Position numbers and translations under genes: made by a program. The notes beneath the pieces are model-generated. The model did no database searches and was not told the origin of the DNA. It saw nothing but the letters and a program-made list of their open reading frames with translations. 64,000 nucleotides of DNA, taken from NCBI GenBank assembly GCA_963816785.1, contig CAWFLL010000002.1, positions 434,001 through 498,000 of the forward strand, in the 5' to 3' direction. This document shows, piece after piece, positions 57,886-64,000 of this stretch. How positions within the stretch are numbered: the first letter of the stretch is position 1; each line of letters opens with the position of its first letter. The DNA comes from VRUE01 sp963816785 (lineage in GTDB: Bacteria > Actinomycetota > Thermoleophilia > Solirubrobacterales > 70-9).

Positions 57886-59289
57886 GTGCGGGTTCTGCTG
57901 ATCTCTACCTACGAGCTTGGTCATCAGCCGTTGCACCTGGCCTCGCCGGCGGCCGCCCTGGAGGCCGCCGGGCATCGGGTTCGCTGCATCGATCTCTCCG
58001 TCGAGCAGCTTGATCGAGACAAGATCGACTGGGCCGAGGCCGTCGGCGTCTCGGTTCCGATGCACACCGCGATGCGACTGGCGATTGGCGCCGGCGAGCA
58101 AATTCGAGCGCTCCGGCCGCGCTTGCCGATCTGTTTCTACGGTCTCTACGCCGCGGTCAGTGAGGACCCGACGATCGGTGGACTGGTCAACCGGCTGATC
58201 GCCGGCGAGTACGAGTCGGAGCTGGTGGAGTGGGTTGAGGCGCTCGGCGACTCGCCGGCGCTGGGACCGGCAACCAGCTCGATTGACCTGGGGCGCCACG
58301 AGTTTCACAATCCGAGCCGAGGGCAGCTGCCGCCCCTCAAGCGCTATGCGCGGTTGGAGCGCGATGGCGAGGAGCAGCTCGCGGGGTACGTCGAGGCCAG
58401 CCACGGCTGCGTGCACAAGTGCCGGCACTGCCCGGTGCCCGTCGCCTACGACGGCCGGATCCGGATCGTCGGGAGCTCCGTGGTGATGGCGGATATCGCC
58501 CAGTTGGTGGCGGCGGGGGCGCAGCACATTACTTTCGGCGACCCGGACTTCCTAAACGGCGTCAAGCATTCCCTGCAAGTGGCGCGCGAGCTTCACCGCC
58601 ACTTTCCCGAGGTCAGCTTCGACTGCACGACCAAGGTCGAGCACATCCTCGAGCATCGTCAGGTCTGGCCCGAGCTCAGCGAATATGGGTGCCTCTTCGT
58701 GATCTCGGCGTTCGAGTCGCTCAACGCCGAGATCCTCACCTATCTCGACAAGGGTCACAGCGCCGAGGAGGCCGCCCAGGCGGTGGCCTTGCTGCGCGAG
58801 CATGGGATCGAGATCCGCCCGTCGTGGTTGCCCTTCACGCCCTGGGCGACACCGCAGGACATCCTCGAGATCCTCGATTTCGTGATCGCCAACGAGATGG
58901 TGGGGAATGTGGATCCGATCCAGTACACGATCCGTCTGCTCGTGCCCAAGGGCTCGCTGCTGCTCGATCGCCCCGAGATCACACCGCACCTGCAGGACTA
59001 CCATCGCGACCGCCTCACGTATGACTGGCAAGCCGGGGATCCGCAGCTGGATCGCCTCCATGCCGAGCTCGCCGAAATCGTCGAGGCCGATGTCGCGGCG
59101 GAGGTCGACAGCGTGTCGACGTTTCGGACCCTGTATCGGGCGGTGGCCGATGCCGCGGGACATTCAGCCGACCCCGCCGGCCTTGGCGACGTCGAGCCCC
59201 GCCCGCGGCTCACCGAGGCCTGGTTCTGCTGCGCCGAGCCCACCGACATCCAGCTTGCCTCGGTGGCCGGCAGCGAGCCGGTCGCTTAG
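57886..59289 (+). CDS. Cobalamin-binding-domain radical SAM protein with CCAEP tail
   Basis: 467 residues from the GTG at 57886. The N-terminal ~150 residues form a B12-binding-like Rossmann domain (RVLLISTYELGHQPLHLASP, VGVSVPMHTAMRLAIGAG). The radical SAM core follows with CxxxCxxC in ASHGCVHKCRHCPVPVAYDG (about residue 180), then ITFGDPDFLNGV and YGCLFVISAFESLN. The C-terminus carries WFCCAEPTDIQ. This Cys-Cys-Ala-Glu-Pro tail is the mark of a radical SAM family (CUAEP/CCAEP-tail) in which some members have selenocysteine at the second position. Substrate unknown. It faces a DsrE-like gene 40 bp away. Confidence 0.85.
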   Translation: MRVLLISTYELGHQPLHLASPAAALEAAGHRVRCIDLSVEQLDRDKIDWAEAVGVSVPMHTAMRLAIGAGEQIRALRPRLPICFYGLYAAVSEDPTIGGLVNRLIAGEYESELVEWVEALGDSPALGPATSSIDLGRHEFHNPSRGQLPPLKRYARLERDGEEQLAGYVEASHGCVHKCRHCPVPVAYDGRIRIVGSSVVMADIAQLVAAGAQHITFGDPDFLNGVKHSLQVARELHRHFPEVSFDCTTKVEHILEHRQVWPELSEYGCLFVISAFESLNAEILTYLDKGHSAEEAAQAVALLREHGIEIRPSWLPFTPWATPQDILEILDFVIANEMVGNVDPIQYTIRLLVPKGSLLLDRPEITPHLQDYHRDRLTYDWQAGDPQLDRLHAELAEIVEADVAAEVDSVSTFRTLYRAVADAAGHSADPAGLGDVEPRPRLTEAWFCCAEPTDIQLASVAGSEPVA

Positions 59290-59329
59290 CGGGCTCGACC
59301 GAGCCCTGAAGCCGCCTTGCGCTTCGCAG

Positions 59330-59695
59330 CTACAGCGTGATCACTTGGTCCGGCGGGTTTCCCGACAGCGCCCGGTAGAGGTCCGGAAAGCAGCCGACCC
59401 GCACTCCCGCCACCGTGCCGCTGGGACGGCAGTCGCCCGGCTCACCCTCCGCGAGCGAGCGCTCGATCGCGCAGCGGTCGCAGAGCATCAGCATGATCCC
59501 CTGCTCATCGGCAACCGCGGCGAGGCGCTCGCCGAGCGGATCGCCCGCGCGCAGCACGTAGGTGTTGTCGTCGAAGAAGAACATCCCGACGACATCCACC
59601 CCGTGATCTCCCTGCTCGAGCTGGGGCAGAATCATCTTGCCGAGCTTGTAGCTCGCCGTGTGCCCGGAGGTGGAGAAGATGTAGGCGACCTTCAT
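59330..59695 (-). CDS. DsrE-like sulfur-relay-fold protein
   Basis: 121 residues: KVAYIFSTSGHTASYKLGKM, VVGMFFFDDNTYVLRAGDPL, MLMLCDRCAIERSLAEGEPG and VGCFPDLYRAL. The DsrE/F fold is clear, and a CxxC (LCDRCA) replaces the single Cys of classical DsrE; two further Cys occur in the C-terminal third (GDCRPSG, GCFPDL). In radical SAM clusters of the CUAEP/CCAEP type a DsrE-related protein (I recall the name SaoD) accompanies the enzyme; here the two genes converge. A sulfur or selenium transfer role is inferred. Confidence 0.8.
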   Translation of the reverse strand: MKVAYIFSTSGHTASYKLGKMILPQLEQGDHGVDVVGMFFFDDNTYVLRAGDPLGERLAAVADEQGIMLMLCDRCAIERSLAEGEPGDCRPSGTVAGVRVGCFPDLYRALSGNPPDQVITL

Positions 59696-59744
59696 GCCCC
59701 GCAGCCTAGCTTCCACGCCGCGTCTCGCCGCGGCCCGGTGAACC

Positions 59745-59820
59745 TCAGAGGCCGAGGGCGGCGACCCCCGGCTCGTTGTAACCGAGGTGGTGTGCGACCT
59801 CGTGGCGCAGGGGTGCGCTC
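59745..59820 (-). pseudogene. Zincin-like metallopeptidase 3' remnant
   Basis: The last ~25 residues of a metallopeptidase-family gene: RHEVAHHLGYNEPGVAALGL and stop, with the HExxH zinc motif. The upstream part is missing and replaced at 59817 by an IS256 transposase fragment on the opposite strand. Confidence 0.6.
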
Positions 59821-59922
59821 GAAAGCGCTCGTCGTCGCCTACGCGGTTCATGAGACCGACCGTCGCGAGGTGATCGGGATCGACATCGGTGAGGTCGAGT
59901 CCGAGGCCTTCTGGGTCGAGCG
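59817..59922 (+). mobile_element. IS256 (Mutator) family transposase fragment
   Basis: RSKALVVAYAVHETDRREVI and GIDIGEVESEAFWVE match the region around the second catalytic Asp of IS256-type transposases. Neither the first DDE segment nor the C-terminal part is present, and no terminal inverted repeats were found. It is a short scrap of a former insertion, ending where unrelated sequence begins. Confidence 0.75.
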
Positions 59923-60286
59923 CTCCGCAGGGGCTTTGGGCGGGACCGTACGACTGCTCAATGTCAACTCGAAGCCTATGGAGGCGTCGGTCCAGATGCC
60001 GGGGGCGGATCTCTCAAGCTGCGGCTCTGGCTGCTGGCGCTTTGTCGGACTGCCTCCCGTGCCCGGCTCCGGGCTCGGATCGAGAGGGACGGTGGGAACG
60101 AGGTCACTGTCCCGGCGCTCTGGCGACCGCGTCGCACGGCTGAGACCAGCCATGAGCAGGCTACTGCCGCAGATGCGGGGCGGGGTACCAAATCGGGTAC
60201 CAAATTGAGGCAAACTGCACCCAACTCAGAGCAACTCAAACCCGCTCCACAGGCACGAAACAAGCCAGAACAACCAGCCCGGGCAA
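59923..60286. other. Non-coding stretch left of the right tRNA-Met fragment
   Basis: No supportable gene. Contains a tandem GGTACCAAAT (about 60185-60205) and a low-GC CAACTCAGAGCAACTCAAAC tract, a pattern often seen between an integrase C-terminus and its tRNA attachment site. Confidence 0.4.
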
Positions 60287-60329
<43 letters not shown>

Positions 60330-60334
60330 TCGAG

Positions 60335-60358
60335 AAAGCCCCCGCAAGCGGGGGCTTT
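60335..60358 (+). terminator. Rho-independent terminator after the tRNA-Met fragment
   Basis: AAAGCCCCCGC paired with GCGGGGGCTTT followed by T residues; 11-bp stem with a very short loop. It is likely the original terminator of the tRNA-Met gene. Confidence 0.75.
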
Positions 60359-60740
60359 TCTTTGTTCAGGGCGGGGATGTGGCCCCCGCCCTGGTACCAG
60401 GGTGGTACCAAGATCGAACGCGAAACCGCCCTCCATCTTTGGCGTCCCGAACGGCGATGAGCTGCGCCCGCTTCAAAACTGATTGGCGCCGTTCGGGACT
60501 GTTCGTGCTGAACTTTGGTGTGCAGCTCGACCCTCCGGGTCGAAGTTGAGCAGGTGATGCAAAACATTCAGGAGACGGACTAGCCGCATCCGAGGGATCG
60601 CCTTAAGAATCGGAGACCGACTGATTGTCCATCTAGGTCGCGATCTTTCAGAGGCGCCTTTTCCCTTTCCCCCGGCGAGCGACGGCAGCCGGGGGAGCTG
60701 TGCACCCGAGGCTATCTCCTCGGGCCAGCCTGAAAGCGTC
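60359..60740. other. Intergenic stretch right of the att-like fragment
   Basis: About 380 bp without a supportable gene. A second tandem GGTACCA motif (CTGGTACCAGGGTGGTACCA, about 60390) mirrors that at 60185. The open frame of the following truncated gene extends leftward through here but shows no family similarity before about 60741. Confidence 0.4.
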
Positions 60741-61322
60741 CCCGCTGGCGCATCTGCCTTTGCGGCAAGTCAACTCGCCAAGAACTCAGTCGGCTCCAAG
60801 CAACTGAAGAAGAAGTCGGTCACGACGGCGAAAATCAAGAAGCAGGCGGTCACCGCTGCCAAAGTCAAGAAAGGCACTCTGACCGGGACGCAGATCAACG
60901 CCTCGACGCTCGGCACCGTTCCCAGGGCTCAGACCTCCGAAACGGCTCGGACAGCTCAGACGGCAAGCACGATTGCCGCTCCGGAAGCCTGGCATGAAGT
61001 CGGAGCACCTGGCGAGCCTCCCCTAGAAGCTGGTTGGCAAAACCCAGGCGAAAACAGCAACGCACCCACATTGGCGTTCTTCAAAGATCACGAAGCAATC
61101 GTTCATCTAAGGGGGGTCGCCTACAACAACAGCGGCTACGGACCGATCTTCACGCTTCCACCGGGTTTCCGACCGAACGCGCAACGCTTCGACGTGGTCG
61201 TTGGTTGCGGACCCTGTGGCGAACAAAAGGTGGGGCGTGTGTCCATTGTGGGGGGCGGCGCGATCATCGGTGCTGGAGATGAAGTCGTGCTCAACGGAAT
61301 CACCTTCCGCGCCGAATCCTGA
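60741..61322 (+). pseudogene. 5'-truncated paralogue of the signal-anchored repeat protein
   Basis: From about 60741 the frame encodes AGASAFAASQLAKNSVGSKQ, LKKKSVTTAK, IKKQAVTAAK, TLTGTQINASTLGTV, WHEVGAPGEPP, FFKDHEAIVHLRGVAYNNSG, FTLPPGFRPNAQ and ends GITFRAES, so it is a close relative of the gene at 34331. The membrane anchor, start codon, promoter and hairpin leader are missing: similarity begins in the middle of the anchor and no ATG, GTG or TTG precedes it in frame until a TTG at 61071. It is a copy cut at its 5' end by rearrangement. Confidence 0.8.
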
Positions 61323-61433
61323 GGGATCGGCACACCGGACGCAAGAGGGGGTATAAGCATCAGCCATGAGCTCCCGCAGAAGTTCCATGCGGTTGAGTCA
61401 GGGTCAAGGATGACCGTACGAGTAAGCGGAAAC

Positions 61434-61650
61434 TCAGTCGGCGTAGATGAGTGTGGTCTTGAAGTCGCGGTAACCCATCCATTCCTGGAGCGTTCGCATT
61501 GGCACCCGGCCGCGGCACAGCGAGTGCCGAAGGTGTGGCGTAGGTCGTGGAAGCGGACATCGCGGACCTTGGCTGCCTTTACCGCCCGCTTGAAACGCCG
61601 GCGGGAGGGCTCGTTTGACTGGAAGGTCGAGAAGCAACGAGAGGACGCCT
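61434..61650 (-). pseudogene. Tyrosine integrase C-terminal remnant
   Basis: FKRAVKAAKVRDVRFHDLRH, TFGTRCAAAG, a one-base frameshift near 61508 (a G lost from a G run), then VPMRTLQEWMGYRDFKTTLI and YAD stop. This is the catalytic half of a phage-type integrase: HDLRHT holds the His-x-x-Arg, and TTLIYAD the Tyr nucleophile. The usual second His is Tyr (GYRD), and the C-terminus stops right after the Tyr. The N-terminal half is missing. It lies about 1.1 kb right of the att-like fragment and is a relic of the integration machinery. Confidence 0.78.
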
Positions 61651-61736
61651 AGTACTCCGGTTGGTCCTCCGGAGTCGCCGCTCGCTCGTAACAATCCGCC
61701 CCGTCATCTGCGGTAGGCTAAGTCAGACGGTATCTC

Positions 61737-63653
61737 TTGATCCGCAAGGCCTTCCTATTCTTGGTCGGACTCGCTCTCGGTGCGGCAGCGCTCCCAGCGG
61801 CGGGGATGGCGGACGCGGACGCACCGGTGGTGATCGGTCAGCTCGGCTCACCGGAATACGACTGCACGGGCCCCAATTCATACTTCCAGACTGGAACGGC
61901 CAGCGGAAAATCCTACACCGTGCCTGCCGACGGGATGCTGACCTCCTGGAGCTTTCAGAACGGCGCTGAGGCGGTGCCGGGCCTGAAACTCAAGGTCGGC
62001 CGCGCGGCCGGCGGGGGAACCTACGTGGTGACCGCCGAGAGCCCGGCTGGCGGCCAGACCCTCAACTCCGTCAACGTCTATCAGGCCGGAATTCCCGTTC
62101 TGAAAGGCGACTTGATCGGAATCTCGCAGAACGGTGGCAACTGCGCCGTAGAAACGGGCTCTGCGTCGGATACCGCCGTCGTCAACCCAGCCGACCTACC
62201 GCCCAGCGACCTGCCCGTGAGCTTCGAAGCGTTCAGCGATTTCTACTTCCCGGTCCAGGCCACAATCGTGCCGAGTCCGCCGAAGGTCGCGCATTACACC
62301 GTCGAGCTGAAGGCATGGATCCCAAAGGGAGAGGTGTCGGGGTTCCCGCCCGTTCCAACCCCCTATTTGCTTCCCCACGGCCCTGACTGCTTCGATCCGG
62401 GCGGGACCGCTTTTGAATTAGCCACCCTGGTCACCTCCGCGTTTCATGGCGATGGGCACGCCGGCTATGACGTACAGGGGTTCAGCGGAATCCTCGACAG
62501 GGGCGGATTCCGGGTGCGTCCCGTGGCCAACTTCGACCTGATCGACGGCAAGATCGCGAACTTCAAGGCGTCGGACTTCCCCCAGAGCGTCGGGACAACG
62601 TACAACAACCTCATCTACGACACGCTTGGCTTCGGCACCCACAAGTGCTCGATCTCAAAGACGGCAACCAAGGCCGCCGGTGGCCAGAAGACCTCGGACA
62701 CGAGCTTCGAGCTGTTCATCTCCAGCAGCAACCCACTGGTCCCAGGGGCACCCGCGATCGACTCGACCCTGGAGGGGTTCTTCACCTCCGGTGAGCGGCT
62801 GACGCTGGACTACGAGACGGATCTCTTCCCGAGCCACGGTATCCGGGTCAGGCGCAACGACGACGTGGACACCTTCGTCGTCAACGATGTCTCCTGCCTC
62901 ACTGACGATGCCGTGCAGGGCCTGCTGGGAGCCGGGTTGATCGCCTACGGGTTGAGCCGCAACGCCAATCTCGGCCGCGAGAGCCTGATCCCGAACGAAC
63001 AGGCGGTGACCGTCACCCAGTCGGGCCAGGTCTGCGACACCGAGTACCGAATCGTCGACGTCGCGCCGCTGTCACCGGGGTCGGGTGCTGGCGCCTCGGC
63101 CTCAGGTGCGATAGAAGTCGCGCCGCTTCGGGGCCCGGGCAAGGGTCACTTCGTGTCGCTCCAGCATGCGGTCAAACGCGGTCTCGTGGGCGCGGTCACC
63201 TCCCATGGCCGCACCCAACTTGCCGCCGATGTCGCCAGCCCGGTGAACCTCCGCGTCACGGGTGGGACGTTTGCCCTCGAGACGACCGACGTCAATCGTG
63301 GCAAGGCCCGCCACGCAGCCCTTTACGGTCCAGCCAAGGGTCCCTTGAACGTATCGCTCAACAACAAGATCGCGGTCAAGCGGGGGAAGAGAACGCTGGC
63401 CCCCCACGACCCGGACACCCGCCCACCTCGAACTACCGCGAAGCTGAAGCGATCTGGCAACACGGTCGTGGTCCGCTTCGCTGCCCGCGACAAGACCGGC
63501 GTGCAGAGCACGATCGTGACGATCGGCAAGCGGGCCGCCAAGCTCCACCACGGCGTCCTGAAAATCCCGGCTCGAACGCTGAGCCAGGTCCGGTTCTTCA
63601 GCGTCGATATCTACGGCAACCGGGAGAAGTCGCGCAGGGTGAAACGGGGCTAG
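61737..63653 (+). CDS. Large secreted protein of unknown function (638 aa)
   Basis: TTG-started with a signal peptide (RKAFLFLVGLALGAAALPAAG). Residues ~30-190 form a beta-rich domain (VIGQLGSPEYDCTGPNSYFQ, LTSWSFQNGAEAVPGLKLKV, VLKGDLIGISQNGG). The second domain (HGPDCFDPGGTAFELATLVT to about 470) is larger with no family I recognise. The C-terminus has a Lys-rich Ig-like module (TTAKLKRSGNTVVVRFAARD, HHGVLKIPARTLSQVRFFSV) like those in other secreted proteins here. Few Cys pairs; probably extracellular. Confidence 0.75.
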   Translation: MIRKAFLFLVGLALGAAALPAAGMADADAPVVIGQLGSPEYDCTGPNSYFQTGTASGKSYTVPADGMLTSWSFQNGAEAVPGLKLKVGRAAGGGTYVVTAESPAGGQTLNSVNVYQAGIPVLKGDLIGISQNGGNCAVETGSASDTAVVNPADLPPSDLPVSFEAFSDFYFPVQATIVPSPPKVAHYTVELKAWIPKGEVSGFPPVPTPYLLPHGPDCFDPGGTAFELATLVTSAFHGDGHAGYDVQGFSGILDRGGFRVRPVANFDLIDGKIANFKASDFPQSVGTTYNNLIYDTLGFGTHKCSISKTATKAAGGQKTSDTSFELFISSSNPLVPGAPAIDSTLEGFFTSGERLTLDYETDLFPSHGIRVRRNDDVDTFVVNDVSCLTDDAVQGLLGAGLIAYGLSRNANLGRESLIPNEQAVTVTQSGQVCDTEYRIVDVAPLSPGSGAGASASGAIEVAPLRGPGKGHFVSLQHAVKRGLVGAVTSHGRTQLAADVASPVNLRVTGGTFALETTDVNRGKARHAALYGPAKGPLNVSLNNKIAVKRGKRTLAPHDPDTRPPRTTAKLKRSGNTVVVRFAARDKTGVQSTIVTIGKRAAKLHHGVLKIPARTLSQVRFFSVDIYGNREKSRRVKRG

Positions 63654-63782
63654 CGCCCTCCTCCACCGTCCGCGATTCGGGATCGCGCCCCGCCTCATCC
63701 CAGGGGTCCGTCGGCCAAAGCGCCTCCTCGTAGGTCCGTGGCGGCCCGTACCACGAAAGACCCTGTGGTACTAGTAGAGCTG

Positions 63783-63796
63783 TCCGTAAGTACGGA
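63783..63796. repeat. Short palindrome TCCGTA-AG-TACGGA
   Basis: A 6-bp inverted repeat in the 230-bp gap before the cupin gene, near TA-rich sequence. It could be a regulator site; nothing further supports it. Confidence 0.35.
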
Positions 63797-63871
63797 TAAG
63801 AACTGGGTTGAAGGAGCCGCGCGGCCGGTGGCGAAGTTATGTAGCGCGATGGCACGTCCTGCGCGGTGCCA

Positions 63872-63877
63872 TAGGAT
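63872..63877 (+). promoter_or_regulatory. -10 box TAGGAT, leaderless start of cupin gene
   Basis: TAGGAT ends 6 bases before the GTG at 63884. Confidence 0.5.
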
Positions 63878-63883
63878 TGCGCC

Positions 63884-64000
63884 GTGCCGTTCACGCTCAG
63901 GAACATCAAGGAGGATCTGGAGGACGTCGGGTCCAGGTTCGACGGCGCGCCGGACCTGGAGTTCCGCTCGGCGACCGAGGCGCTCGAGCTCGAGAAATCC
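63884..64000 (+). CDS. Partial gene, cupin-like N-terminus
   Basis: A GTG-started frame runs to the right edge (39 codons): PFTLRNIKEDLEDVGSRFDG then APDLEFRSATEALELEKS. This start resembles small actinobacterial cupin proteins that continue with a beta-barrel; that part lies outside the window, so the call is from the N-terminal signature only. Confidence 0.55.
   Translation, partial: MPFTLRNIKEDLEDVGSRFDGAPDLEFRSATEALELEKS

Noticed and set aside
63598..63909. 103-residue minus-strand open frame across the gap before the cupin gene
   Set aside because: No family motif, no start signal, and it overlaps the end of the 61737 gene and the cupin start on the opposite strand.

Overview
The window is high-GC, densely packed bacterial DNA. 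Its gene content (secreted beta-propeller, PKD and CSLREX-type proteins, a DUF1015 protein, frequent GTG starts, many TANNNT -10 boxes 6-8 bases before a start codon) points to an actinobacterium, most likely of class Thermoleophilia (Solirubrobacterales-like). This placement is by gene flavour, not by a marker gene. No rRNA or replication origin is visible.

Region 1 (1-31 kb) looks like chromosomal backbone. It starts with a cytochrome-oxidase-like operon (coxB-, coxA-like, ctaB, two small or partial membrane genes, all on the minus strand). In this operon the recognisable CuA ligands, CuB ligands and most haem ligands are replaced, and the subunit I gene carries five single-base frameshifts. 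There follow a PAP2-type enzyme, a flippase-like membrane protein, trxB, greA, a UBP zinc finger, secreted propellers, an alkyl-sulfatase-like MBL enzyme and a PhoX-like protein. Next is an acyl-CoA catabolic run (class IV aminotransferase, acyl-CoA dehydrogenase, enoyl-CoA hydratase, 3-hydroxyacyl-CoA dehydrogenase, with a thiolase nearby). Redox and housekeeping genes close the region: 1-Cys peroxiredoxin, Nudix, SDR, OsmC, PduO-type adenosyltransferase, DUF1015, tRNA-Pro, MsrA and a large membrane protein.

Region 2 (31-38.3 kb) is more accessory: a collagen-like secreted protein, a MerB-like lyase coupled to a thioredoxin-fold protein, two signal-anchored repeat proteins driven by near-identical promoter/leader modules, tRNA-Arg, small membrane proteins, a glutamine-amidotransferase and tRNA-His.

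Region 3 (38.4-60.3 kb) is bounded by two identical 38-bp copies of the 3' half of a tRNA-Met gene, 21.9 kb apart in the same orientation. It is punctuated by at least seven copies of a dispersed palindromic repeat that fall between gene modules. Cargo includes acyltransferases, alpha/beta hydrolases (two frameshifted), dodecin, a probable mesaconyl-CoA module (Mct-like CoA-transferase, MaoC hydratase, CitE-like lyase) beside decayed ppdK and crotonase genes, and a CSLREX beta-helix protein. It also holds a methyltransferase divergent from a TetR regulator, an Nfu-type Fe-S protein, an ATP-grasp ligase, and a cobalamin-type radical SAM protein ending in a Cys-Cys-Ala-Glu-Pro tail that faces a DsrE-like protein. 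An IS256 transposase scrap lies near the right end.

Region 4 (60.3-64 kb) has a 5'-truncated paralogue of a Region 2 repeat protein, a decayed tyrosine integrase, a large secreted protein and the start of a cupin gene.

Most genes are intact, but single-base frameshifts cluster in a few loci (coxA-like, two alpha/beta hydrolases, MaoC, integrase). Whether these are genuine decay or sequence error cannot be settled from the window.
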